64,000 bases of DNA from Chitinophagaceae bacterium (GCA_016703625.1 JADJBP010000008.1:124001-188000); one strand, 5' to 3'; shown: positions 27,894 to 39,245, counted from the stretch's first letter. Numbers and translations: made by a program. Notes: a model not told the origin generated them from the letters alone.

Positions 27894-28018
27894 GTGGACC
27901 ATCTTTCGTTTATTTGGTCATAAAGATACGGTACAAAAGAAACAAACAAAAATTACAGGGGGTTGATTCTGTTAAAGTATGTGAATTGGTTATTTTTACA
28001 GTAAGTTAAAAAACAACC

Positions 28019-28594
28019 ATGTATAAAATATTGTGTGCCGCGGCCCTTTTTTTGTCGTGCAACCAGGCTGAATATAAAAATCCGCATATTGTTATACATA
28101 CGCAACTGGGTGATATTGAAGTTGAGCTTTTCCCCGGCCAGGCTCCAAAAACAACCGCCGCATTTTTGTCATACATTGATTCGGGCTTTTATACCAAAAC
28201 TTCTTTTTACCGGGTATTGAAAACAGATGAATTTCCAAACCCAAATAATACAGGCATCATCCAGGGGGGTATGTGGCAAACCAATCCTGAAAAAAAAATG
28301 ACCCTGGCCGGTATTGAACACGAAACCACCAAACAGTCTGGTTTAACGCACCAATCGGGTACCATATCATTGGCAAGGACAACACCGGGCAGTGCCAATA
28401 CTGAATTTTTCATCTGCATCGGCGATCAAAGCACACTTGATTTTGGAAGGCGCGGAACCGAAGATGGACAGGGCTTTTCAGCCTTTGGTACTGTTTTTAA
28501 AGGAATGGATATCGTACGGAAGATACAGGCAAAAAACAGTCATGGCGACAGGTTTGATGAAAAAATTGAGATATTGAAAATAACCAGGCTGTAA
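28019..28594 (+). CDS. Cyclophilin-type peptidyl-prolyl isomerase, lipoprotein
   Basis: A 191-residue protein with a short leader and lipobox ALFLSCNQ. The cyclophilin domain covers the rest: HIVIHTQLGDIEVELFPGQA, TAAFLSYIDSGFYTKTSFYRV, IIQGGMW, SGTISLARTTPGSANTEFFI and FSAFGTVFKGMDIV. The catalytic-pocket residues FYR, QGG and the FFI strand are in place. It probably helps fold outer-membrane or periplasmic proteins by turning X-Pro bonds. The frame is intact. Confidence 0.9.
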   Translation: MYKILCAAALFLSCNQAEYKNPHIVIHTQLGDIEVELFPGQAPKTTAAFLSYIDSGFYTKTSFYRVLKTDEFPNPNNTGIIQGGMWQTNPEKKMTLAGIEHETTKQSGLTHQSGTISLARTTPGSANTEFFICIGDQSTLDFGRRGTEDGQGFSAFGTVFKGMDIVRKIQAKNSHGDRFDEKIEILKITRL

Positions 28595-28670
28595 CCGTTC
28601 TGGCGGGTGTTTTACAGAATGAACAATTTTTGCCGGGTTCTGTTAATGTACAAACACACACTTATAACAG

Positions 28671-29342
28671 ATGAAAAATAAGTACAATTTCCCGTTAATG
28701 GCAGTAAGCGCTGCCTGTTGTTTACTGGTAATGAATGCCTGTTCTTTCAGTGCAAGAACAACCGAACGCTACCTGGATAAAGCCAAAAAAGAAAGTTATG
28801 ATATGATCGCTGTGCCCGGGGTGCCTTTTACCGAAGCGGGCTGGGACAGTACCATGAAAGCCAGGGTGTACTGGTCGAAATACCTGTATGACAAAGGCAT
28901 CGCCAAAAACATCATGTATTCCGGTTCTTCTGTTTACAGCCCCTATTACGAAGGGGAGATCATGGCCATGTATGCCATCGCCATCGGTATTCCCCGGGAA
29001 AATGTTTTTACAGAAACCAAAGCAGAGCACAGCACAGAGAACTTATATTATGTGTATCATAAAGCAAAAAAGCTTGGTTTTTCACGCATTGCGCTGGGTA
29101 CCGACCCGTTCCAGGCAAAACAGTTAAGAAGATTTGCCAGGGTTAAGGTAAATAAGGAGGTTGGCATCATACCGATCGTATTTGATACCCTGAGATCGAT
29201 ACAACCGTTCATGACCGACCCGGTGATCGATTATCAAAAAGCATATAACAGTAATTTTATACCGTTAAAGTCACGTGAGTCTTTCTGGAAAAGGTTCAGG
29301 GGAACGATGGGTAAAAACATCGATCACAATGCTTACAAATAA
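28671..29342 (+). CDS. DUF218 (YdcF/SanA-type) lipoprotein
   Basis: A 223-residue protein with a lipobox VMNACSF. The DUF218 domain has YDMIAVPGVPF, AGWDSTMKARVYWSKYLYDKG with AKNIMYSGSSVYSPYYEGEI, ENVFTETKAEHSTENLYY, and GFSRIALGTDPFQAKQLRR. SanA and YdcF relatives affect envelope integrity, and some bind S-adenosylmethionine; no function is settled. It lies 76 bases after the cyclophilin and may share its transcript. The frame is intact. Confidence 0.85.
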   Translation: MKNKYNFPLMAVSAACCLLVMNACSFSARTTERYLDKAKKESYDMIAVPGVPFTEAGWDSTMKARVYWSKYLYDKGIAKNIMYSGSSVYSPYYEGEIMAMYAIAIGIPRENVFTETKAEHSTENLYYVYHKAKKLGFSRIALGTDPFQAKQLRRFARVKVNKEVGIIPIVFDTLRSIQPFMTDPVIDYQKAYNSNFIPLKSRESFWKRFRGTMGKNIDHNAYK

Positions 29343-29872
29343 TTACGGGACCGGTTGTACGTAAAAATTCACCACCCTGTCGGCCCAGAATAAAGAGACC
29401 ATGCCGTCGGTATTTATTTTAAAATACAGCTTTTCGGTAAAGGGCGTGTTTTTTAATCCTTTGATCCCTACCCGCAGCACATCATCTTCCATGTTATAGG
29501 CAGTTGTACCCGTTTGGTTCCAGGTTTTGTTAAATATCAAAACCCATAATTTGTTGTTCAGTATGGTAAACAGTGAATATTTTCCTTTGGGTACCCTTTT
29601 TCCTTCTATTAAAACATCCCTGTCTACTTCAAAAACAGCCGCTTTTTCGGTACCGATATGCCAGATCTCCCCTGCAGCGGTTCCAGGCTTTCGCCAAGGA
29701 TCCTTCCGTTAACGGTTGGCTGGCTGTACGTGATGCTTACCGTGATACCCGCCGTTTGTGCAGTTTCTGTTACCATATCACCGGTTGATTTTGAACGGTG
29801 CTTTTGAGTACAGGAAACCGTAAAAGCCAATAAAAGGAAAACGTTTATGATTATGGAAAGCAGGTGCTTCAT
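29343..29872 (-). CDS. DUF2911 family lipoprotein, frame-broken
   Basis: The start at 29872 (MKHLLSIIINVFLLLAFTVS) ends in a lipobox TVSCTQK. The DUF2911 domain follows: VSITYSQPTVNGRILGESLE, then, after an indel near 29683 (GGGGAG region), IWHIGTEKAAVFEVDRDVLI, VPKGKYSLFTIL, and VLIFNKTWNQTGTTAY to the stop at 29343. It is about 176 residues and lacks the helical tail of the paralogue at 7845-8675. It ends right against the DUF218 gene (convergent; stops adjoin). Function is unknown. Confidence 0.82.
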
Positions 29873-30002
29873 TGTATGGTATTTTGAGAACAACATTATT
29901 TTACCTGCAGCTTTGCAGGTGATCATATAATTGATGGAAGGGGAAAGTTAATCAATTTATTTTTTGCCGGATGCAGATCTCAAAAATGGTAAATGTTGTT
30001 TA

Positions 30003-30326
30003 TTATAAACGATCCCATCTAATATCTTCAAAAAGATCATTGTTTGTATCGATCACCACGTAGGCAGCATAGGCTGTTACCTGCAGTTTTACTGCCCGCC
30101 TGGTCACAACATCGGCTTCAAATTCACTGAGTTTATAGGGCCTGTTGGGATGTATGCAGGTGATTACACGTACCAAGATATGTTCAATATTCCCCTTTGC
30201 CAACAGCATCATTTCATTTAAACGGAGTTCTTCTTTTACTATGTTTGTGTAACCATTTTCGGTCAACCACAGTTCTACATGTTTTTCGCCGGCAAGTTTG
30301 GCTTCAGGTAGATCAAAATCAGGCAT
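30003..30326 (-). CDS. Hypothetical protein, possible degenerate nuclease-like fold
   Basis: A 107-residue protein from the ATG at 30326 (MPDFDLPEAKLAGEKHVELW). The pattern of a helix with GExHVExWLxxNGY, then MLLAKGNIEHILVRVITCI, loosely resembles the core of restriction-endonuclease-like proteins such as YraN or Mrr. The catalytic Asp and ExK are not in place, so activity is doubtful. It ends DTNNDLFEDIRWDRL, a C-terminus seen in conserved Bacteroidota hypothetical proteins. The frame is intact. Confidence 0.55.
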   Translation of the reverse strand: MPDFDLPEAKLAGEKHVELWLTENGYTNIVKEELRLNEMMLLAKGNIEHILVRVITCIHPNRPYKLSEFEADVVTRRAVKLQVTAYAAYVVIDTNNDLFEDIRWDRL

Positions 30327-30516
30327 AATCAATTAGTTTCGGTAAGTACGTAATGTTGGGTTTCAGTTTTCAAATATAGGGAATAATTGAAACAAACAAG
30401 TATTTATACCATTATTTACCGTATTTTCCACATAGAGTTTAAAACGCTAATGTAACATTCACAATAAGTTGCATGATAATAAAGTATCACGCAGTTGAGT
30501 AGCAGGTTTACCCCAT

Positions 30517-33386
30517 TTAATCCGGAATCAGGGAAATGGGGAGCAGGATCTCCCACCTGTTTTTTACAAGCGGGTTCAAAAGGTCCGTATTCAGCAAATG
30601 AGAAAACCGTACCCCAAAGCTGACCGGGAATGCATTCCACCATTTGGTATCAAAATAGACCTCAGCACCTGTGCTGCGGCTCTTAATATCCGTTAGCAGG
30701 CTGTTGACCCTGGCCCTGGCAACCGTATGATCATAAAATGCGTTTGCCCGTATGCGTTGAAAAAAAAGCAGGTTGGCAAATCCCCAATCGGGGTAAACAA
30801 CCGGGAAATGATAATTCACCCCCCATTTATACATTTGGCGGGTGCTTAATGCCTCGTATCCCCTTGAATAGGAAAAGACCTTGCTGAACAGATCCGGCAG
30901 GGTATCACGTTTTTGAAAAGCCGTATTAAATACCAGGCTGTGGTTGGGCAATATCCCGGGGAAGTAAAAAGATGCATGGGCAACAAATTTATAACTGTTA
31001 TTAAAATTAAATGCATCCCGGTAATTGAGCGTTACCGATTGTGCCCACCGCGGGTTGATGTGTTGCCTGGCCTGCTGGCTTACATTGCTGAAACCCAGGA
31101 AAGCATTCATATATTTGATAGCCTTGTTGCTGAAAACATTTTTACCAACGCCTGTATAATAATATTGCTCCAGGTTATAACCGGCACCAAACTGTAAATA
31201 CCGGCTGGTTCTGCCGCCAACAAAACGCAGCGGTATTGAAAACCCGGTATTGATGGTGGCTGCGTTAAAATGTACCGTTTTTCCAAAAGCCGTATCAACC
31301 GTCCGGTTAAAACTCCCTTCAGCACCCAGGCTTAAAACCGGGAACCAGCCTGCAAAAGCGCTCCCGAATCCAACTGTATGGCTTTTATCGGAACGGTTAA
31401 AAGTGTATTTTATAGTATTGCTGAAACTATTGAGTACATTATTGCTGAAAATTGAATAACCGAATTCAGGATCTTCAACAACCGGCCTCCAGCTGTGAAA
31501 ATTAAACAGGCGGAATGATTTGCGGTATTTAGTGACCTGGTTCTTGATATTCCCGATGGGATATTGGTCAAAATTGCTGTCGTTGAGGGTATTTAAGATC
31601 CCGGCACCTGTCATTTTTATCATTGAATCTGTAAAAAATTTATTGTTCCCGTTTATAAAAATAACCGCCGGAAATTCTTTCCAGTCCACAGTATGTAAGT
31701 CCAGTTTAGCCAAACGATACCCGCCTGCCGAAAATGCTGAAAACAACAATTCGTTTTTCCCATTTACGGCCGGATAATAAACGCCATTGATATTATTTGT
31801 AACCCGGTATATTTTTTTACCGGTAAGGGTTACCGCAAATATCTTATCCGCCATTTCATGTGAAGCATTAAAATAAACAGTATCGCCTTTTACAAAGGGA
31901 TACCCGATAACATTAAAAGAGAATGGGGTCAGGTTTTCTATAACTCCACTGGTGAGATCAACTTTTACCAATGCCATATTTCCATCTTTATTCCTGGCAG
32001 CAGAAACAGCTGCATTTGAATTGATATACCTGGTTTGGGTGAAAAATAATCTTCCGGTATTAGGGATCGTATATAACAGTTCACCGGTTGTGGCATCAAG
32101 CCTGCAAAGATTATTGGTACCGTCAATATTTACCTGTACAGTAAGTATTTCGGTTCCGGCATCATTGATCTCAGGCGAAAAATATTTTGACCTGTGTGTA
32201 ATTTGTTTTTGTTTGCCTGTATAAATATCAAGGATTTTTATTACGCTGTAATCCCTGTTTGTAGCCCACCTGGGATCAGAGGCATATGCAGCATAAACGA
32301 TTTTACCATTTTTATAGGAATAGTTATCATCAATTACAATATCTCTTACCCGCAGTTTTGTTTCTTTGCCCCCGGAAAAGAATATAAAAACCATGTATTT
32401 TATTATAAGATCTTTTTGTAAGCAAAATACTGTCATCCCTAAAGAATAAGGTACCTGGTAGTCAATAACATTATTTTTTGCGCTTTCGTAAGATACATGG
32501 CGGGTCTCTGCCGTTATGCTGTCTGGCAAACATCTTTCTTTATAATATTGCATTGCATCTTCCCTGAACTGCCTGTATGATCTTCCTGAATATCTTTCAA
32601 CGGCCCGGTTAAAGGGATAAAAAACTCCCCGGAAACGTACGGCATCATGAGTAACTTTATTCCAAAAATCTTCTCCGTATTTTTCATAACCATAAGCCGT
32701 CAGTTTATACCCCAATGCATAATGATCCGGTATAAAATCCCGGTAAGACCCATTCCGCAGTTTCATCCAGGAATATTTTTTTCCAGCCAGCCAGATAGAT
32801 TTATAAGCATTATAAAAGGAAGGCAAACTGCCACGCCCATGTAAACTAACCAGTGATTCCTGCCACACTGCATCACCTTCAAAAAATAATCAGGCACGGT
32901 AATGCCATTGGCAAGCAGTTGCCCCTCCTGCCCCAGGAAAAAAGAAAATACTTTGGTAAACCCTTTATTAAAATTGCTGAACTGCTGCATATGCCTGTTC
33001 TCATGTATGGCCAGGTTATCATCCCAGCGTAAACTGCCATTTGAGAAACTATTCTGACCGGGTGTCATATAAAATTCACTCATCACCGGCGCAAGCCGTA
33101 CATATGCATTGGGTATGGTAGTTTGATTTTGTAAAATGATATTCCATTTATCCTGCCTGCCACCAATTGTCTTAGCCGTTATTTCTCCCAGTAATTTCGT
33201 TACGTTGGCGATCCTGTTTGCCTGGCTGTCTAATCCTTCCGGGAAAATTACCCTGACCCTGTCGGTATTTATTTGTTTCCATGTAACAGATGCAGGAGCC
33301 GGGTTACCACCAAAGCTTTGAGCAGTAAGAGAAAGAACTGCGAGGGAAAATATAAAAAAAAGGAACCCAAATCTTATTATAATCAT
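30517..33386 (-). CDS. Large exported protein: gluzincin-type peptidase, propeller, outer-membrane barrel
   Basis: About 956 residues once one T is added to the run near 32885. The start at 33386 gives a signal peptide ending SLTAQSFG. A peptidase MA-like domain has zinc motif HENRH (bases 32991-33005) and, after the break, an EGDAVWQES segment that supplies a glutamate like the third ligand of gluzincins. From about residue 330 to 560, beta-propeller strands appear (YAAYASDPRWATNRDYSVI, DAGTEILTVQVN, FNASHEMADKIFAV). The last 350 residues look like an outer-membrane barrel, with alternating aromatic strands such as GAGYNLEQYYYTGVG and WWNAFPVSFGVRFSHLL. I infer a surface-anchored protease; its substrate is unknown. 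Confidence 0.72.
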
Positions 33387-33626
33387 AGATTAAAAATAAG
33401 ACCAAAAAAATTATGATGCAAAACCAAAACAGGCTAAATTATTGGTATTACATAAAGCCTAAATGTAAAATTTGGTATGCCCGGGATGTTTTGCCCTGAT
33501 GTGTAATGCAGCAAATGTTTCAAAAAATACATATTTCCCATTAATAAGTAAATAAATAGAGAAAAGACGTTAAACAAATGCAAATACCAGAATAAGTTTA
33601 GTATTTTCGGTACAAAATTACCTTAT

Positions 33627-33951
33627 ATGAAACTTTTGTTGCCGGGTTACCTTATGATTTGGATGATGCCGAATTAATGGAAATATTTGAAAATTTGGAA
33701 CAGTCGTCACTGCCAGGGTAGCCATGGACAGGGATACCGGTAAAAGCAAGGGCTTTGGTTTTGTGGAAATGCAAAACGCTGAAGAAGGCAGGGATGCCAT
33801 TGAAAACCTGAAGGATATCTCTCTCGGTAAAAAGCCATTGGTGGTAAAGGAAGCTGAGGAAAAACCCGGGCCTTCCGGCGGCGGCGGTTTCAGGCCGGGC
33901 GGACAAAACAGGGGTGGTTTTAACAGTGGGGGTAACCGCAGGGGATATTGA
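33627..33951 (+). CDS. RRM-type RNA-binding protein, glycine-rich tail, frame-broken
   Basis: The start is the ATG at 33627. One T is missing near 33635 and one A near 33692; with these the protein reads LFVAGLPYDLDDAELMEIF (RNP2 in LFVAGLP) and on to KGFGFVEM (RNP1). The C-terminal 35 residues are rich in glycine, asparagine and arginine (GGGGFRPGGQNRGG). At about 108 residues it is the usual size of bacterial RRM proteins. In Bacteroidota these bind RNA and are often abundant or cold-regulated. As given, only 33724-33951 is open. Confidence 0.87.
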
Positions 33952-34055
33952 TCAATAATTACAGGAAGGCATAAACGGTATTCAAATGTATATTTTACAG
34001 CAGTTCTACTGCTGTATTTTTTTGAACAAAGGATCTACCTGCATGTTCTGAAAAT

Positions 34056-34816
34056 ATGCTGATAACTTATTCAACATACCAGGCAATTTTTTATGCATGG
34101 TTATGCCTGGCCGTTATAATATTCTTTTTCCTGCTGAAAGTAAATGCCCCTTATGGCCGGCATACTGTTGCAGGCTGGGGCCCGCAGGTTGATAACCGGT
34201 TGGGCTGGTTCGGGATGGAGTTTCCGGCACTTGCCGTAATGCTTTATTTTTTGATCCGCTGTTTTCCGCGACAAAACCCGTTGCTTTTTATCATGATGGG
34301 TTTGTTTTGCTTTCATTATATAAACCGCAGTTTTGTTTTTCCCTTCCGGTTACATACACGCGGAAAAAAATGCCGCTGATCATCATGCTGTCCGGCATTT
34401 TCTTCAATCTCGTTAATACAGGTTTACTCGGATACTATTTTATGCATTTTGCAAACTATGAAATGAGCTGGCTTACAGACTGGAGATTTATAAGCGGCAT
34501 CATCCTGTTTGTTTGCGGGCTTTGGATCAACTGGAAAGCAGATGCCATTTTGATCGGGCTGCGTAAGCCGGGTGAAACCGGTTATACCATTCCGGTGGGC
34601 TGGTTATTCCGCTATATCAGTTGCCCGAATTTGCTGGGTGAGATGATCGAATGGGCAGGCTTTGCCCTGCTTAGCTGGAATATGCCTGCACTGGCTTTCT
34701 TTACCTGGACCTTGGCCAACCTGGTGCCGAGGGCCCTGGCCCATCACCGCTGGTATAAAAATAAATTTGCTGATTATCCTGCCTCGAGAAAAGCAATCAT
34801 TCCTTATGTTTGCTGA
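34056..34816 (+). CDS. Steroid 5-alpha-reductase-like membrane protein, frame-broken
   Basis: About 253 residues with six or seven spans. The first piece has NAPYGRHTVAGWGPQVDNR and LGWFGMEFPALAVM, then FHYINRSFVFPFRL. One A too many or too few in the run at 34363-34369 breaks the frame, and the second piece continues MPLIIMLSGIFFNLVNTG, ADAILIGLRKPGETGYTIP, and the C-terminus HHRWYKNKFADYPASRKAI. These are signatures of the 3-oxo-5-alpha-steroid 4-dehydrogenase family, which reduces enone double bonds using NADPH. In bacteria the true substrates are not known. The last bases overlap the convergent acetyltransferase by 13. Confidence 0.87.
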
Positions 34817-35346
34817 AGATTCATGGCTCTCCACTCCTGTTCCAGAATGGCCATTTCCACCATGCTCAAAAACTCATTGTTGTACCAGAGTATATCACGG
34901 GAAACGCCTTCGATATTAAACCCGCATTTGAGATAGCAATTCAATGCTGCTTTATTGTTTTCATAAACACCCAAACCAATACGGTGCAGGCCAAGTTCTT
35001 CAAACCCGATCTTTAATACAGCCCGGGTTACCTGCTGGCAATATCCTTTCTGATGATCTGCGGGGTTGATCAATACCCTGGTGATCCTGGCAGAGCGGTT
35101 CTTCCAGCTTAGTCCACCCAGCGAAATATGGCCAACCACTTTCCCGGTATCCCCTTCGATCGCTTTATACACAAACGCATCCGATTCAAAAGGAATATTG
35201 GTATCCCTGATATACCATTCCATACTGCTGGTGGTGAGGGGAAATGAAAATAATGATCCGGACCAATTTGTGAGCAGTTCTTCGGTGTCGATCCAGCTGA
35301 TCAATTGCTGAAAATCGTTTTTGCCAAAATGTTCCAGTATGATCAT
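34804..35346 (-). CDS. GNAT acetyltransferase, RimJ/RimL-like
   Basis: A 180-residue GNAT protein with an intact frame. The acetyl-CoA loop is INPADHQKGYCQQV, a form in which the usual RGxG is HQKGY. It is followed by GLHRIGLGVYENNKAALNCYLKCGF, the RimJ/RimL-type motif. Such enzymes acetylate N-termini of ribosomal proteins or small amines; the substrate here is unknown. It is convergent with the steroid-reductase-like gene. Confidence 0.85.
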   Translation of the reverse strand: MIILEHFGKNDFQQLISWIDTEELLTNWSGSLFSFPLTTSSMEWYIRDTNIPFESDAFVYKAIEGDTGKVVGHISLGGLSWKNRSARITRVLINPADHQKGYCQQVTRAVLKIGFEELGLHRIGLGVYENNKAALNCYLKCGFNIEGVSRDILWYNNEFLSMVEMAILEQEWRAMNLQQT

Positions 35347-35411
35347 ATGCTGCCCCGGTTATTATTTGTGAACAGCGAATGTAAGAATAAATGCAGCAGC
35401 AGAACCGTGGA

Positions 35412-36329
35412 TCATTTTAAATATTTATCAAACCAGGCTATAAAACGCTTTTCCTCTTCTTCCACATTTCTCCAGCCATGGCCGGCACCATCCTTGATAA
35501 TGAGTTCACAGGTTACTTTTACTTCTTTCAGCCGGGCGATCATGGATTCGGATTGCTGCATGGGAACCAGCACATCCCGGTTGCCATGAATGATCAAAAC
35601 AGGCGGGTCATCAGCACTGACTGAATTTACCGGTGAGATCTCCCTGGCAATGGCCAGTCTTTTTTCAGTATCGGTAATAGAAACAAAAGTGCCGGTGGTA
35701 TCATTCCAGACTTTAAAATCAAATGCAGATGCCACCCGTGTCATTACCAGCCCGGCCTGGTTTATTTTACCGGATGTGTTGGGGCCACCGTAATTTATAA
35801 AATCGGTAGGCGGAAAAAACACGGCTGCAGCCTGTACCCTGGCGGATACCTTATCTACCGGGTCGGAAGATTTGGGGTCAGTGACATCATCAGCAGTAGC
35901 GATCATCAGCGATAAATGTCCGCCCGATGAAGAACCGGTGATACCGATCCTGCCTGCATCAATTCCATAATCGCCTGCATGGTACCGCACAAACCGTACA
36001 GCTCTTTTCAGGTCAACGATCTCTTCGGGTATCGTATACCGTGGCTGGCATCCCACCATCACACCAAACACCGTATAACCATGCTCTACATACACTTTTG
36101 ACCATTCGGGAAACCTGCTTCTCATCCTTTCGGAAGATATCCAGTTGCCGCTGAGTACGCTGATAATGGCTTTTCCATTGGGTTTATCCTTTGGTGTAAG
36201 CACGGTCATGGTGAGTGCCATTCCATCTTTACGTCCGTAAATGACCTCTTTACTTGTAAAATTGAGGCTGTCGGATGCCAGCACACTGCCCGAAACGAAA
36301 ACCAGGATCAACCAGAAAAAATAACGCAT
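35412..36329 (-). CDS. Exported alpha/beta hydrolase (esterase)
   Basis: The start at 36329 (MRYFFWLILVFVSGSVLA) gives a signal peptide; the upstream ATG at 36356 overlaps the parC stop. The 305-residue enzyme has the nucleophile elbow ITGSSSGG (Ser134), the acid in IHGNRDVLVP (Asp252) and the base in GAGHGW (His284), numbered from 36329. This is a complete triad of the BD-FAE/acetyl-esterase type. A cap region with FPPTDFINYGG lies between. It likely cleaves an acyl ester in the periplasm. It follows parC closely on the same strand, perhaps by read-through. Confidence 0.87.
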   Translation of the reverse strand: MRYFFWLILVFVSGSVLASDSLNFTSKEVIYGRKDGMALTMTVLTPKDKPNGKAIISVLSGNWISSERMRSRFPEWSKVYVEHGYTVFGVMVGCQPRYTIPEEIVDLKRAVRFVRYHAGDYGIDAGRIGITGSSSGGHLSLMIATADDVTDPKSSDPVDKVSARVQAAAVFFPPTDFINYGGPNTSGKINQAGLVMTRVASAFDFKVWNDTTGTFVSITDTEKRLAIAREISPVNSVSADDPPVLIIHGNRDVLVPMQQSESMIARLKEVKVTCELIIKDGAGHGWRNVEEEEKRFIAWFDKYLK

Positions 36330-36352
36330 ACAAATGATTTTTAAGTTTATGA

Positions 36353-38870
36353 TCATTCAAACAATTCAGGCTGCAGGTTGTTCAATACCTTAGGCTCCCA
36401 CTGCATTTCGATCGATTTATTAAAGTCGGCCAGTTTGTTGCCCAAGGCCTTCCAGCCCATTACATCCACAACTTTTACAATTTTAATTTTTGCCTTGCGC
36501 ACCTGTGCCCCCCTGCCGCTTTGCATGGCCAGTATGGGTTCTTCATCAGTGGTTACGGCTTCCAGGTAATTCCCTTCACCTTCTTTAATAAATAAAAATT
36601 TATTATGCAGTGTTGAGGTTTCAATTTTAAAACGCTTCACACTGTATTGCAGCTTCTCTTTATCAAAATATACGGCTGTTATTATTTTTTCAGGATCAAA
36701 TTTTTCGATCAGCAATACCTTGTCGGTTTCAAAACGCTGGGTCAGTTCCTGGTCAGTTATTTCATAGTTGCCATCGCTGTAAATAACCAACAACCTGTCT
36801 TCTGCTTCAAATTTACCAAGGTACTCCCCCTTCTCATCGCTATTGAGCCTGCCGAATTTATTATCGAACCAGAGTTTTTTTGCATCCAGTGTTGAGTTTC
36901 CGGCTTCTTTGAACTTTACAGATTTTATTGGGTATTTGGTAACCTGGTTGCCGATACTTCCCCGGCCCTTGATGTCCTGCTCTTCAAAATAAAAATCAAA
37001 TTCTTTAATTCTTGCACTGCAATTGGGACTTAATAAAATTTTAACAACCTCTGCCTCGCCATTGGCATTGGAAGTAAAATAATGAACCTTGCTTTTTTCA
37101 GAACCTTTGGTAAGGTCATACTCTTTGTCCCTGGTTATACCGGTTACGTTAAAACGTTTGGCGTAACTGATACCCGTTTTACCATCGGCGTAAATCATAT
37201 TGTACGTGGTTCTTTCGTCATTCTTCATAAAAACGGCCACATGCAGGATATCCTTGCCAATAAACACTTTATCAGAAACCTTTACCACTTTCATGATACC
37301 GCCTTTTGTAAAGGCAATGATATCATCCAGGTCGGATACTTCTGCAACCAGTTCATCCTTCTTTAACCCGGTACCGATAAACCCGTCGGCAAAATTTGCA
37401 TATAGTTTGATGTTTGCTATGGCCACCGATTTGGCTTCGATCACATCAAACTGCCGGATCGCTGTTTTACGCTCCCTGCCCTTCCCGAATTTCTTCAACA
37501 GGTTCTCATAATAGGCTACCGCAAAATCGGTGAGGTTGGCCAGGTCGTGCTTTACCTGTTTGATATCGTTTTCCAGGCCTTTGATCTGGTCATTCAGTTC
37601 ATCAATATCCAGTTTATAGATACGGCGTACAGGCTTTTCAGTGAGTTTGATGATATCTTCGCGGGTAATTTCCCTTTTCAGAACTTTCTTAAAAGGGGTA
37701 AATGCTTTGTCAATGGCTTCCAGCACCTTATCCCATGTTTCATGTTTCTTCTCCAGTTCCTTATAGATCTTTTCTTCAAAGAATATTTTCTCCAGCGAAG
37801 TATAATGCCATTTTTCGTGCAGCTCGGCCAGTTTTATTTCCAGCTCTTTTTTTAACAGGTCTTTGGTGTTGTAGGTGGCGGTCTTTAACAGTTCACTTAC
37901 TTTTAAGAACCGGGGTTTGTTCTGAACGATCACACAGGCATTGGGCGAAATACTCACCTCGCAATCGGTAAAGGCATACAGGGCATCAATGGTGATATCG
38001 GGTGAAATACCGGGCGCCAGTTCAATGATGATCTCAACCTCGGCAGCCGTATGGTCATTTACTTTTTTTACTTTTATCTTACCCTGGTCATTGGCCTTTA
38101 CAATGCTTTCCATCAACTGCGTAGTGGTTACACCATACGGAACACTTCGGATCACCAGTGTTTTTTTATCCAGTTCTTCGATGATGGCCCTCACCCTTAT
38201 TTTTCCCCCGCGAACACCATCATTATAACCGGAGGGGTCCATGGTACCGCCGGTTTGAAAATCAGGCAATATCTCAAATTTCTTACCGCGTAAATATTTG
38301 ATGGATGCATCAATCAGTTCACAAAAATTGTGGGGAAGGATCTTGGTTGCCAGTCCAACAGCGATTCCTTCTGCCCCTGTGCCAGCAGTAAAGGGAATTT
38401 CATGGGCAGGGTTACGGGTTCATTTTACGCCCGTCGTAACTCAAAGCCCAATCCGTTGTTTTGGCATTGAATGCAACTTCCAGTGCAAATTTGCTCAACC
38501 TTGCTTCAATATACCTGGCTGCCGCTGCTTCATCCCCGGTACGAACATCACCCCAGTTTCCCTGTGTTTCCACCAGCAGGTCCTTTTGTCCCATATTCAC
38601 CAATGCATCACCAATGGATGCATCGCCATGCGGGTGGTACTGCATACTTTGCCCGATGATGTTGGCCACTTTATTGAACCGGCCGTCATCCATTTCCTTC
38701 ATGGCATGCAGGATCCGCCGCTGTACAGGCTTTAAGCCATCTTCTATGGCAGGCACGGCCCTTTCCAGTATCACATAACTGGCATAATCGAGGAACCAGG
38801 TCTTGTACTGGCCGCCTATGCCGAGGTCGGTGTGTTCGTAATCTTCTTTTGCTTTTTTACTCTTCGCCAT
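36353..38870 (-). CDS. parC: DNA topoisomerase IV subunit A, frame-broken
   Basis: About 839 residues in the corrected reading. The first piece (38870-38412) has the breakage-reunion start: LDYASYVILERAVPAIEDG, QYHPHGDASIGDALV, and ARYIEARLSKFA with the catalytic tyrosine. Indels near 38375 and 38340 hide AEGIAVGLATKILPHN; the last piece opens near 38269 with MDPSGYNDGVRGGKIRVRA, goes through a coiled-coil arm (ELEKKHETWDKVLEAID) and ends in a divergent C-terminal propeller (FTKGGIMKVVKVSD, GRGSIGNQVTKYP). With ParE it unlinks replicated chromosomes. It is the Bacteroidota-type ParC. The parE gene lies about 1.4 kb upstream on the same strand. Confidence 0.93.
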
Positions 38871-38886
38871 TTATTGTTGCAGATTT

Positions 38887-39245
38887 TCAATCATTATTTT
38901 TTCCGATCACACCCAGGTGTGTAAACTTAAAACCTGCATCGGTTTTTAATCCATAACCAAATATCCTGTCCATGGATGCATGGCCGAATAATATGATCCC
39001 TGTAACCTGCAGTTCCCATTCATTGTAAATAAATCCAACGGCAAACAAAGCCACTGCAATACCCTTATGATGAAAAATATTATAACAGGCTGCGCCGGAT
39101 TTGTTCCCCAGCAAATAACCCAGCATACTGATATCCGGGCCCAAGAACAACAGAAGGTAATACCACCATGCCACCTGCAAATGATCCAATGCAAAATGCT
39201 CAATGCAAGCATTCCCATTTCTTCGAGTTTGATAATATTTTTCAT
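38887..39245 (-). CDS. DUF4260 family membrane protein, frame-broken
   Basis: The start at 39245 gives MKNIIKLEEMGMLALSI. A T/A run at 39193-39196 is one base short; corrected, it continues FALDHLQVAWWYYLLLFLGP, MLGYLLGNKSGAACYNIFHH, and LFGHASMDRIFGYGLK with a short C-terminus. About 120 residues with three or four spans. DUF4260 has no known function; the HH and H-A-S-M-D-R residues are conserved in the family. It ends 16 bases before parC on the same strand, so the two may be co-transcribed. Confidence 0.8.

Noticed and set aside
30003..30326. Active restriction endonuclease
   Set aside because: The nuclease core residues are not present and no methylase or specificity gene is nearby.
34056..34816. 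Eukaryotic origin of the steroid-reductase-like gene
   Set aside because: Members of this family are widespread in Bacteroidota, and base usage looks like that of the neighbours.
36378..38293. Several plus-strand frames opposite parC
   Set aside because: They are shadows of the ParC coding strand.
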